DNA of 64,000 nucleotides, taken from contig NC_084794.1 of NCBI RefSeq assembly GCF_963169125.1, forward strand, positions 72,203,665 through 72,267,664. The letters run 5' to 3'. Made by a program: the position numbers and the translations under genes. This DNA is from Humulus lupulus. Taxonomy: Eukaryota > Streptophyta > Magnoliopsida > Rosales > Cannabaceae. The notes under the pieces were generated by a model that saw nothing but the letters and a program-made list of their open reading frames with translations, made no database searches and was not told the origin of the DNA. Positions within the stretch are counted from its first letter, which is position 1. Each line of letters starts with the position of its first letter. Shown piece by piece: positions 47,005 to 58,006 of this stretch.

Positions 47005-48338
47005 TGCTGTGAAAAATCCAACACGCAAGTATACATATCGTCTTTACAAGTAATAACTCATATAAGTGAGATCGTTCCCACAAGGACTGTAGCTAAGTAC
47101 CAATTAATTGGATTTTTGTTTCTATTTGGCTATCGAAAAATGGATTGTTTAAACTAAATAATCTAAGAAATAAATAAATAACGAAACAATAAACAAGATT
47201 CAATCAAGAAATGAAATATAGGGAAATTAATTTCAATTGCTTCCACTTTTTATTTCAATAATGCAAATCAGTTATTCTTCTTCTACCTAATGTGATAGCG
47301 GATTATAAAATAACCTATATTCTGATTAAGACATATAGATTCTAAATTAAACGACACTATCCGACATTTCTGAGGCATAACACACACATAATCAGCATTA
47401 AGCAATAATCCTAAAGCTACACAAGCCACACAAATACTCTCGTTTTATGTCAAAACCTATGTTTATTCAATTAGAGCATTCTCAACACTCACTTTTCAGA
47501 TTTTGTATTGAAATCATAAACCATGCATAGGATGCCCAATCAAATACATGTAATAAGCACAAATATGAATAAATCACACATCAATAGAAGAAAAATATTG
47601 AAATTGCATTAATTCATAGAAAGCTTCAGACAATCTCCATTAAAAACCCTATATTGGAGTTTAGTTCATGATCTCCATTAAAATGTTCATAATCAAATCC
47701 ATGAAAGACATAGTAAAATCAGAAAATAAAAAGAGTAGAGAATAAACTAGATTTGGGGCTGTCACAATTGCTCCAAAGCTTGATCTCCAATTCTCTCTTT
47801 GTTGTTTTCTCCGTTCTAAAAGAGGTCTCCCTCTGAATATCGTGATTTCTCTAATTAAGAACGATGACAATTTTTCTGCCCTATTTCCAAAAATTCTCTT
47901 CAATAAGTGGAAAATTTGTTACCCGTACGGACGATAGCGCCGCGGCGCCAATTCCTACACACCGACGCCACTAAAAATTTTGGACTTCTCAACTTTCTGG
48001 AAAAAGGCTCGCCGCGGCTCAAATACACCCAAGTGTCGCAGCCCAAAAAGTTGCGTCGCGACGCTAATTGATTCTGGGACTTTGACTTTGATTCTGATAT
48101 TTGACCCCCGCCGCAGTTGTAATGGCCACCAGCGCCGCAACCCTAAATAAATTTTCAGCATCGAAATGCCTTTGAGCTCGGTTTAGCACTTTATCTCCAC
48201 ATTTCATTCATTTGCCCAATTCTTGTGCATAAACCTAAAATCAAGTAAAACGTGCGTAATTATGCTCCAAAAACACTAAAACACAACAATAAAACTAGAA
48301 TCAAGACACTTAAGAGATAGGCTAAAAATAGCCTAACA
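47005..48338 (-). repeat. Right LTR copy, full length (1334 bp), inverted
   Basis: Minus strand: starts TGTTAGGCTATTTTTAGCC at 48338 and ends CACAGCA at 47005. The style is that of gypsy LTRs that use tRNA-Asp primer sites (TGGCGCC-type). No coding sequence. Confidence 0.88.
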
Positions 48339-48343
48339 ACACT

Positions 48344-49303
48344 ACAAACCAGTACGTAAATATTTATGTTCGAGAAATTGTACGACTACATGGAATCCCT
48401 AAGACCATAGTATTCAATAGAGGATCGGTGTTTACATCGAGATTTTGGGGAAGCTTGCAGCAAGCCATGGGTACCAAGCTAAGTCTAAGTACGGCATTTC
48501 ATCCTCAGACCGACGGACAGTCCGAGCATACCATATAGATTTTAGAAGATATGTTGTGCGCTTGTGTACTAGACTTCGGAGGATCGTGGAGTAAGTATTT
48601 TCCACGTATAGAGTTCTCCTACAATAATAGCTACTAGGCAACTATCGGTATGGCACCCTATGAGTTACTTTATGGAAGAAAGTGCTGATCGCCGTTACAT
48701 TGGGACGAGGTAGGAGAAAGGAAACTTCTTGGACCCGAGGCTGTTAGAGAGGCTCAAGACGCAGTGGAATTGATTAGAAAGCGTATGCTCGCTGCTCAGA
48801 GTCGACAAAAGAGTTATGCGGATACCAAGTGGCGAGATGTGGAATTCAAAGTCGGAGATCAAGTCTTTTTAAGAATATCTCCTATGAAAGGAGTGAAGTG
48901 GTTTGGGAAGAAAGGCAAACTTAGTCCCCGGTTTATAGGTCCTTTTGAGATATTGGACAAGGTGGGACCATTAGCATATAGATTAGTCCTACCGCCAGCT
49001 CTAGCAGATAACCACAATGTGTTTCACATCTCAATGCTGCGTAGATATGTGCCAGACCCATCTCACGTTCTCAAGTACGATACGTTAGCACTTCAGAAAG
49101 ACCTGAGTTACGAGGAATGACTGGTTAGCATCCTAGAGAAAGGGATGAAGGAATTACGGTCTAAGAGTATTCTGTTAGTCAAGGTCCTATGGAGTAATAG
49201 GAAAGAACAGGAGGCAACTTGGGAGTTGGAGGGAGACATCCAAGCAAGGTATCCGAAATTGGTTGGTAAGTAAATTTCGGGGAAGAAATTCTTTTAAGTA
49301 GGG
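48344..49303 (+). pseudogene. Gypsy A pol, last part: integrase core, C-terminal domain, chromodomain
   Basis: Integrase resumes with [26 protein letters not shown] (the glutamate site) and APYELLYGRKC. The GPF-type C-terminal domain follows (PRFIGPFEILDKVGPLAYRL, HNVFHISMLRRY). A chromodomain lies after a TGA at 49118: VSILEKGMKEL, LVKVLWSNRK and EATWELEGD, to about 49260. The frame ends at 49303. A chromodomain at this place identifies a chromovirus; it normally guides integration into heterochromatin. Further stops lie near 48537, 48636 and 48685. Confidence 0.92.
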
Positions 49304-49311
49304 GAGAATTG
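49298..49311 (+). promoter_or_regulatory. Gypsy A polypurine tract
   Basis: AAGTAGGGGAGAAT directly precedes the 3' LTR. Confidence 0.75.
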
Positions 49312-50805
49312 TAGCGTCTCAGAATTTTACTTAGCTAGATAGTAGTAGTAGTAGTAGTAGTAGTAGCTTAGTATGTTATTTTTCATGGTTATTGGTTCAA
49401 ACCAGGATTTAGTTGGAAACTCATAGAGATAGTTATGGATTTTATAAGTTTAACTTATAGTTTAGAAATATTAAATTTAACATAAGGTTTGATTTTTAAA
49501 ATTTAAGTTGAATAGTGTGGAGAAAATCAAGGAAGGGAGTTGGGGTTTGAAGCCTATAAATAGAGACTTACTCTTCACCATTTTTCTCACACTCAAAAGC
49601 TCTCAAAAACCTCTCATATCAAATTCCATAGTCCCAAAAGCTCTCTCCATTTTTCCATAAACACTCTACATAGCCATAGCTGAAACACTAGTCCTTATAG
49701 TGCTCGGGATCTTTTTCTTCTATTTTCTTTATTTTGCCTTAAACACTATTGCCTTTCTAAACTCTATTATAGCCGAAATATTGAACCCCGTCAAGCCAAT
49801 ATATAGCCAAAATCTACCCAAGTATCTAAACTCTTGGTGTTGTTGTTGGAGATAGACATTAGAAAGAAGGCTCGGGATTTCATCATTTTGGTTCTAGGTT
49901 GAAGGTATGACTTTATGAGGTTTAGAAAATTCTTGAAAGTATAGTTTTATTATAAGGCTCTAATATAAATATCTTATGTTGTATTTAAGGTTGACTGGGC
50001 GTTCTCTATAGCAAGCAATCTCTTCTCTTTCTTTTTCTCTCCACACTCAAGGTAAGGAAAATATGTTAAATTTTATGTGTTATGATTATGTTTATATGTA
50101 TGTATGTATGTATGTATGTTCTATGTTGTAGTCGCTTGGGAAATATGGTTGCTTAGATAGCAAATAAGCAAATCCTGATATTTTTATCATTATCATAGAT
50201 TATAGTTATGTTTAAACCTACCTCTAAATAGTAGCAAGAGGACCTAGATGATTAATGATATACTATATTGTGTTTAAACCTACCTCTAATAGTAGCAAGA
50301 GGACTTAGATGGTTTCTATCACGATAATAAGTTAATGACCATTAATATTGTAGTCCTATGTTTATATTATATAAGTTTTTACGTCATATGTTTTTATGAT
50401 ATATGTTTCTAGTCTTATGTTTTATAGTATTTTTTGTAGATTTTCCTTGCTGGGCATTAGGCTCATTCCTTTTTATTTTAGATAGTACAGAAAAATGAGC
50501 ATGGAAGGCGGGACAGATTCATGGCAGCTTTGGCATGTGTATTGGGCGAGAACTGAATGAATTGAATGATGGGAAAGATCGAGGATGATGTTTTGTTTCA
50601 AGTCTTTTTATTTATGTTTTTCCGCATTTAGTATTTGAACAATTAATTAAAGGTTTTGTTTTCTTTATGATTTTATGTAATAACAATGGATCCCGTATTT
50701 TATATTCTCTAATAAAGTTCTATTATTTTATGTATGTATTCGAAAATAATAGCTGTCTTAGTAATTTTAATGGTCCGAGGTCTTTAAGTTAGTTAGGTCA
50801 TTACA
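49312..50805 (+). repeat. Gypsy A 3' LTR (1494 bp)
   Basis: It starts TGTAGCGTCTCAG and ends TCATTACA, and contains a TATA box at 49555-49562. It has more TAG trinucleotides near 49343-49366 than the 5' copy but only a short TATG tract. Confidence 0.95.
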
Positions 50806-50934
50806 AGTGTATACATTGATTTTTGTTTGTTAAATCTCAAAAGTTTTAAAATCCCAGCAACCTAAATTGATGTAAAATTTATTGATCATGCAATTTATAA
50901 ACTCCAAGTGCTTGAAGCAATGAAAATTCAAGTG

Positions 50935-51194
50935 AGTCTCTAGAAATCAAGTTCATAAAGGAAGGAGAAAGAGATAGAATGATTGTGGAAGAAGATGAAG
51001 GAGAAATAGAAAACTTAGTTTTGATTTTTTTTAATAATTAGATTTTATAATTTTAAAATAAATTAATAAGTTTTTTAATAAAAATATAATGTGAACTAAT
51101 GAAAACGGGACTCTTGGCAGCTTAGTTAGTTGAAATGACATTACTAGTAGTAACGGTTACAATAAAAGTGCAATGTTCCCTATTTTTGCCACAA
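50935..51194 (-). repeat. Right arm of long terminal inverted repeat
   Basis: The inverted, diverged partner of 21979-22290, ending TTTTTGCCAC. It lies about 380 bp upstream of the start codon of the beta-propeller gene, so the nest borders that gene's promoter. Bases 51195-51571 hold AT-rich sequence without another feature, apart from the presumed promoter. Confidence 0.55.
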
Positions 51195-51571
51195 AATTAA
51201 AAAAAAAAATATAAGTATATAAATATATAAAATAAAAAAAACATTAGAAATTTATGCTACAGATTTCTTTCACCCCAATAAAAGAGTAAAAAAGTCATTA
51301 GGAGTGCTTATAGTCTAGCACCTCTTCAGTATTTGTTACGCTATCGTATAGTATTTTTCATAACTTTTTATTTATTTATTATACATATATTATTTTACTC
51401 ATTAATTTGTCGTTAACATGAATTTAATATTTTTCTCATTCTTGAAAGTAATCCAGAAAAGTTAATATAACAATAAAATAAAAAATTGAAGTTCAATCTT
51501 TATTAGCCCATTTCCACACTTCATAATATATCAATCTCAGAGTTTATGCTTTCACCAACTCTATTATATCC

Positions 51572-54565
51572 ATGACATCATTTAGATTCCACAGCAATCT
51601 CTTACTCCTTATTCTGTGTTCGTCGTTTTGTCTGAGAACCATTGCAGCCACTGCAGATTATAGTACTGTAAGCCCCCCCCCCCCCCCCCCTCTCTCTCTC
51701 TGTTTGACTAAGTTGTTCTATGCTTAATCTTGTTTCACAAATGGTATTCGATTCCAACAGCACTAACAATTTACTTACTTTCAGAAACACAAGGCCAGAC
51801 AAGATTGGATAAACCATGGTGGAGACTTGCACAACAGAAGATATGCCAACAAAGAGGTCAAGATAAGCCCTGAAACAGTCTCAAATCTACGCTTGAAATG
51901 GGAATTTTACGCAGGAGGAGACATAAGTGTGACACCGGCAATTTATAATGGCACCCTTTACTTCCCAAGCTGGAATGGATATCTCTATGCTGTTAAAGAC
52001 TTTGATGGAACCCTTGTTTGGAAAAAGAACTTGGAAAAGTTGACTGGCTTTAATAACACTGGTTTCATTCTGAATGTCAACTCTACTGTGTCAAGGTCCA
52101 CTCCCACTATAGCTGGAAACCTGCTCATTGTTGGGATCTATGGTCCTGCTGTTGTCATTGCTGTGAAAATGTCTACTGGGAAGCTGGTATGGTCAACCAA
52201 GCTGGATCATCACAACAGAAGTTTCATCACTATGTCTGGGACTTACCACAGGGGGTTAGTACTTCGTACTTATGGTTGATTATATATACCTTATTTTCTT
52301 CTCTGTTTTCCTTTTCTAAAATTTATATATGCTGCTCAAGGTACTTTTATCAAAGATCTTACCTCTTCCAAATATTATATTTGAGTGATTAGTGATATAA
52401 TAATAGTCCAAATTAACCCAGCATATCTTCAATGATCTTAAACTTGCACTGCTTTCTGTACGATCCTAGTTTGAACCGTGAGTTAGCTTATAGAGTGTAG
52501 TACTTGAGAGTTGAGAATCAGTGTGGGCAGTCAACGCTCATTATGACTTATCTAAAACTGTACAAACAATAGTATCATAAGATTTTTATTTTTATTTTTT
52601 ATTGCCAACTTGATTTGAATATGCATAATCCAGCCGGCACAAGGCTGTACTATTTGTTATATTTAGAAATATTTAATATATAGATAGTCTTTCGAGACAC
52701 CTAAGCTCTATATTACAACTAGTAATAAACATTAGACAGTCTCATATGGATATGGTTTTCAATTGTATTTAAAAAAAAATTAATGTGTCTTAACATGAAT
52801 TTTCTATTAGATAAATAAAAATATGTTCTTAAAAAGTTCGAATATTCTGACACAACCCAAGATTTAAAACTACCCAACTTGACATGAAGCAGAGGATTTT
52901 ATGTGGGAACATCTTCATTAGAAGAGGGCCTCCCAGTGGACCAATGCTGCACCTTCCGTGGCAGTCTCGCCAGACTAGACGTCCATACAGGATCGATAAC
53001 ATGGCAGACCTTCATGCTTCCTGACAACCTGGGAAAAATGGGAGAGTACGCCGGCGCCGCTATATGGGGAAGCAGTCCTTCAATCGACGTTTTTAGAAAT
53101 CTCGTCTACATCGCCACTGGAAACCTATACTCTGCTCCACTTCACATCCAACAGTGCCAGGAAAAGGAGAACAATCTAACGGTGCCCACTAAGCCAGACC
53201 AGTGTATTGAGCCCGATAACCATTCGAACTCCATCCTGGCCCTTGACTTAAACACGGGCAAGATCAAATGGTATAAACAACTAGGTGGGTACGACGTCTG
53301 GTTTGGAGCTTGTAACTGGCACTTGGACCCAAGGTGCCCACCTGGGCCTAGCCCAGATGCCGATTTTGGCGAGGCTCCAATGATGTTGACTGTTTATGTC
53401 AAAGGAGTTAAGCGGGATATTGTGGTTGCTGTTCAGAAGAGTGGGTTTGCTTGGGCTCTTGATCGCGATAATGGCAGCATAGTGTGGTCAAGGGTAAGTT
53501 TGTATCACCTTCTATACTATGAAACCGATTAATTTTAAAGTTTAATAACATTTGAGTACGTGAATGATTGAGCCAGTGATACGTATGTGGGATATTTTAG
53601 CAAGTTTTCCTTTTTCGAAAAGTTAATTTATTCTGTTTTACACCTTTATCTATGTTAAGAAAGTTTTGTACACTTTGTTGTATTGTAAATATGAGTTGCT
53701 AAGAAACATTCTTGGCTGGTTAAAAAAGTTTACATAGAGTTATACTTTCTGCAGAGAGATTAGACTAGAGAAAAGATTTAGTGGGAGCAAGAAAGCATAA
53801 GCTAGCTTTAAGAAACTGGTTCTTGTAGGTATTTCTGTAAAATTTTGAAGTATTGTGACAAAGATTGGTGATTATATGATTATTGGCCGAATCAGTATAA
53901 AAATCGCCTGCAGCTTTGTCATTGGTTTCGATTATTTTTATAACTATTGTTCTGTTATGCCATTTGTTTTGAGTATTTTGACATTGTTGTTTTGATTCTT
54001 GTTTGTTTTGAGTTTGTATCGGTGATTTCCAACAACATAGGATGTATGATCATTATGTTATATGTCCACATTGATGATGTGATCACCATCTATGAGGGTT
54101 TGGTTATTACAGGAAGCAGGACCAGGAGGACTAGGTGGAGGAGGTATGTGGGGTGCAGCCACTGATGAAAGGAGAGTTTTCACTAACATTGCCAACAGTC
54201 AAAAGAAGAATTTCACTCTCAAACCATCGGAAAACATCACTGTCTCCGGGGGATGGGTGGCCATGGACGCTCGCAGCGGCAATATACTATGGTCCACGGC
54301 TGATCCTTCAATGGCTACAGCCTCTGGCCCTGTTACAGTAGCTAATGGTGTTGTTTTTGGAGGGTCTGCTTCTTCACAAGGACCCTTGTATGCAATGAAT
54401 GCCAAGACTGGAAAAATTTTGTGGTCACATGATACAGGAGCCACCATATACGGCGGCGTTTCGGTCAGCGACGGATGCATTCACCTTGGAAATGGTTACA
54501 AGGTCTTTGTTGGTTTTGTTAGGAACTATACAGCAGGGAAGTCCCTCTATACTTTCTGCGTTTAG
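51572..54565 (+). CDS. Secreted PQQ-type beta-propeller protein (polyvinylalcohol dehydrogenase-like)
   Basis: Four exons: 51572-51667, 51785-52254, 52893-53493 and 54113-54565, all with GT...AG introns, giving 539 residues. The start is the ATG opening a hydrophobic signal peptide (NLLLLILCSSFCL, residues 9-21). Seven GxxxW blades are visible (DGTLVWKKN, TGKLVWSTK, TGSITWQTF, TGKIKWYKQ, NGSIVWSR, SGNILWSTA, TGKILWSHD), as in PQQ-repeat propellers. Ten N-glycosylation sites (such as YNGT and KNFT) fit passage through the secretory route. Bacterial relatives are quinoprotein dehydrogenases; whether the plant protein binds PQQ or is an enzyme is unknown. It converges on the IQD gene. Introns and no internal stops argue for a live plant gene. 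A poly-C run lies just inside intron 1. Confidence 0.92.
51673..51690. repeat. Poly-C run (18 bases) and CT repeat in intron 1
   Basis: It begins five bases after the exon 1 splice donor (GTAAG then C18, then TCTCTCTCTCTC). Confidence 0.95.
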
Positions 54566-55199
54566 TAAAGTGTATTTGTTGATTATGGTCGCCTTTGTTT
54601 TTCACTATCAAATTAAGTATTTCATTCCCATGCATTACATTTATTTATTGATTTTCAGCTTTCGTTCAGTTATTTTTGCTTTAACAATACTATTTTTATA
54701 ATTGCTTATCCTGAACAGAAGCTAGGTACTTGTGTTATTTTACCCATTACACAAGTCCAGAACCATTTGCAACTAATTGGCTTTTAAAGAGAAACTGATT
54801 ATTCAATTTCAACTAATTACAAGGAAACTAGAATCATAAACGATTATTCATTTTTGTTTATCTCACCAGTCAAAAGTGAAAAAGAGAAACAAATAATTGA
54901 GCACACAATCAAATCAAGTGGACTGAAAACTCGAATGAATATCTATGCCAGTACATGTAAATTAAGTCAGACACTCCAAGGTTCATCATACACTTGTTCT
55001 TCCAGATTCTGGCACACTCACCTCCTCCAACCAGGCCGTACACCCTTACCTGAAATTGGAAAGGAAGATATGAAAATTTGTTGAAAAGCAAAAAATAAAA
55101 TTCAGTATGGTATAGGAAAATGGTTCTTTTCTTAGGAAAGAAAGAAGTGAACCTTGTAACAATTTAACTACTCATGCAATAAGAACAGTTTGATTATTT
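54566..55199. other. Intergenic space between convergent genes
   Basis: 3' flanks of the beta-propeller gene (plus) and the IQD gene (minus). No additional gene; short frames are unsupported. Confidence 0.6.
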
Positions 55200-58006
55200 T
55201 CATTTGACAACATAAGCATGGATAGAAAGGGTATTACCATGGCCATCTGTAGAGGACATTAATAGAGATCTGTTCTCTCCTCTGGAACTTGCTTGAACTT
55301 TTTTCTCTGTTCGTGCAGACATTATCAAGCTCGAATTGCCACTAGTATACAAAGGCAAGGAATGCCGCCTCACAAGACCATAATTTTCAACCTCATCTTC
55401 ATCAGACCTAGAGTATCCAAGTGCTCTAAGTTTTGCCTTGGCAGATTCTGTTGCAGTCATATAGTTGGGCAAAGTGGGGCTTCTCTGTGGGACATTCTCT
55501 TGGTATTCCACCTTAGCAGGAATCCTTTTCTTGTAGATTCTCTGGTAGCCCTTGCTAGTTTTCTCAACCTCAAAGTTATTATTATGATCATTCTCTATTG
55601 ATGCATCTTCAACCATTTCAACATCTCTCATAGGAGTTGGCTCAATAGCAGCATGATCACTATCACGATGACCATGCTGCTTATCAAGTTTCTCAACTAC
55701 TGGTTTTGGAGGTAGTTCCAACTCAGGCTGCACTGAGCTTTCAAACACAGGTACTATTGAGGACTCACTTGTTTTCTCAATCAATTTCACAACACTATTC
55801 TCAGAAATCTCAGAAGTAGGAATGGTTGACAATGTTGTTGGAGTGGACTTTTGTTTCTCAGCTACAGGTTCTGTGCAATCTAGAGTGACTTTGGTGGACG
55901 CCGAAATTCTTCGCAAATTTTGCTTTACCCTCTCCAGATCATTTAAAGGTTTTGATTCTTCTTTAAATTCCAATTTTCTTGGCTTATTTATCTGCTTTTC
56001 ATATGCAAGGCTAGGATGCAATGGAAGTTTCCTATTTTTAACAGGTGAGACCCTGCCCTCAACTTGTTTTGGTCTGCCTAATTCGGTTTCCTTGGTTTGA
56101 TATTTTCCTTGCTTCATATTAGACCTAATCTCAAGAGCATGATGCAGCTGTGGAAGTGGTTCCCAAAAGTTGGAAAACGACCACCGTTCTAGCCATTGCC
56201 AAGCAAAATTTGGCTCCATTGAATCATAATGAATGAGCAGAGGCTTAGCAGTTGGTGATGATGCAATAAGCTTCAAGATATTGAATATATAACCTCTTAA
56301 TCAGTACTATTGTTTCCAATTTTCACGTGAACATTATAAAACACTAACATCCAAACCAAACTGAAAAAGGTCAAAAAAGACATAGAATAAAACAGCAATA
56401 GGACAATACATAATTACTTCTCAAGAGATCTTCAAAATTATGGTGTATATACTATATAGAGTATCTACAATATGAGCCCAAAATGCTTATTTTACCTTAC
56501 AGATAAAGACATTTGATGATAGCTTATCTGGCCTTGGTGTACGCCACAATCTGGGGAGTCCCACCAGACTACCATCCTGATAAAAGGAAATATTGAACAG
56601 TGTTAATAATAAGTATACTCTAAACCAAAAGAATAATAGACAATCACTGAATTCAAATGGACTGTTAAAGAGTGTTATTACTTTAGTAATAGTTTTCTTT
56701 TGTACTTGGCAACCAATATCTGAGAGCCTGACCCTTTTGCCACGACACAGTGCTTGAACTCGAACAATTCTCTGTATGCAGCGTAAGGTGGCAATAGCCT
56801 GCCTCCTAACCAAGTGGCCCCGAATTAGTGCTTGCAGCCTTATTAACCCTTTCAGGGCACGAAAGGAACGTCGAGCCTATATTTATTCAGTGTCAGGATT
56901 AATATAAATAGAGGGCCAAAATTTTTTTTAAGAAAGATTATACTAGTACATATAAATGTATATAAATTTTTTAGTAATAATAGGTGCACCAAAAATAATA
57001 TTTACCCAGGGCAGTTTTGAAAAGCGTTGTCACATCATTTTATGTAGTATTGGCTCTGTGATACATATTTTTTTTGCACATATCATTACTTTACTCTAAA
57101 TTTTTATAATTTGGCTATCCCTAATTCCATCACGACCTACATTGTTATATATTTATATATTCTCAACTTGAATAACATTAACAACATGTCTACTTAAAGA
57201 AAGTGGGACACTTTAGTTAAACAACAATGATTTACATCAATGTTATATATTTATATACGCTTCTAAAATCATGTTATGTATCTCACAAAGCAGTAAATGA
57301 AATTCAGCAAGTGAAAATAACTTATCAGAAACCCAATTACGTATAGTTCAATTTAGATGTTTGACAAGACAGTGTGGTCCTAGATATACAAGACATCACT
57401 AGATATAAAGGCACATGTGTAAACCACATCCAATTCCTACCGACACCACACACACACTCAAGAACAAATATCAAAACCACACATCATCCAACTACTTCAA
57501 CAAAAAAGCAAGAATCATATAAAATTAAAAAGCTATGATTTATCTAATTATTTTGTTCTACTTTTGGCATATAAAGTGAGCAAAAAGCACTTCAAAATTA
57601 CTTTTGCTAAAGATAAGAGAGCATACAGAATAAAGGGTCTTATTACCAAATAGCCTCTGATAATTGCTTGTGCCGTTATAGCAGCTTGCTTTAGCTTCTC
57701 TGTTTGTAATTCTAAAATGGGTTTTCCCGTACTGTCACTCTTATTTGGCTTCTCTCCATTTCTGATGGAGGATTGAAGCACCGTATCTGGGACTGTAAAA
57801 GAACTTGTGGGCATATCACCAAACGATACCCTTTTGGATTTGGACGCTGTGGCAGGGGCAGGGGCAGTGGCAGTGGAAGCCTCTTCCTCCGGTAATGCTG
57901 ATTTCTTGACATTATTAAATGAGATTACCTTTGGAACTTTAGATTTAGATGGCGATTTCTTCCCGAAAAGGAAATTCTTAAGCCACTTTCCTGGAGATTT
58001 TCCCAT
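55200..58006 (-). CDS. IQD family calmodulin-binding protein (IQ67 domain)
   Basis: Four exons on the minus strand: 58006-57647, 56876-56682, 56576-56496 and 56270-55200, all with GT...AG introns in phase 0, giving 568 residues. The start [17 protein letters not shown] is the usual basic opening of IQD28-32-type proteins. The IQ67 domain spans about residues 105-185 ([13 protein letters not shown], ending exon 1, then [15 protein letters not shown] and [19 protein letters not shown]), and the intron falls at the position conserved in this family. A DUF4005 segment ([18 protein letters not shown]) lies near residue 480. The protein is very basic at the ends and low-complexity between. Family members bind calmodulin and sit on microtubules, membranes or nuclei as scaffolds. 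The reading frame is intact. Confidence 0.95.

Larger units (their letters stand above)
45865..48338. mobile_element. Palindromic LTR / tRNA-Asp copy / LTR insertion
   Basis: Two LTR copies lie head to head: a plus-oriented partial copy (45865-46890) and a minus-oriented full copy (47005-48338). They are joined by AGTTTT, a complete antisense tRNA-Asp with its CCA, 27 bases of unknown origin, and AAAACT. The whole is flanked by a 5-bp target duplication. By eye the arms differ at about 12 of the innermost 250 bases. Retroelement integration of an aberrant reverse-transcription product explains both the ends and the tRNA. No gag or pol is present. Confidence 0.85.
22684..50805 (+). mobile_element. 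Gypsy A: Tekay/Del-like chromovirus, host of three later insertions
   Basis: Direct LTRs (22684-24361 and 49312-50805) beginning T(G/A)TAGCGTC and ending CATTACA enclose a primer site, leader, gag remnant, protease, RT, RNase H, integrase and chromodomain. This is the order and sequence style of the Tekay/Del clade. It is interrupted by a LINE (with gypsy B inside) in the leader and by a palindromic LTR insertion in the integrase. Most of gag is deleted. The flanking 5-mers (TTAAT and AGTGT) do not match, so the target duplication is lost or the element has recombined. Confidence 0.92.

Noticed and set aside
45865..48338. Foldback DNA transposon or MITE
   Set aside because: The arms are LTRs with TG/CA ends, the target duplication is 5 bp, and a primer-site tRNA lies in the middle.
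22679..50810. Target duplication of gypsy A
   Set aside because: TTAAT on the left and AGTGT on the right do not match; I do not claim one.
51572..54565. Bacterial contamination or recent transfer (PQQ-type protein)
   Set aside because: Three spliceosomal introns, a plant-like signal peptide and a neighbouring plant IQD gene indicate a native plant gene.
55293..56100. Plus-strand frames over the IQD gene
   Set aside because: Shadows of IQD exon 4, which is coding on the minus strand with family motifs.
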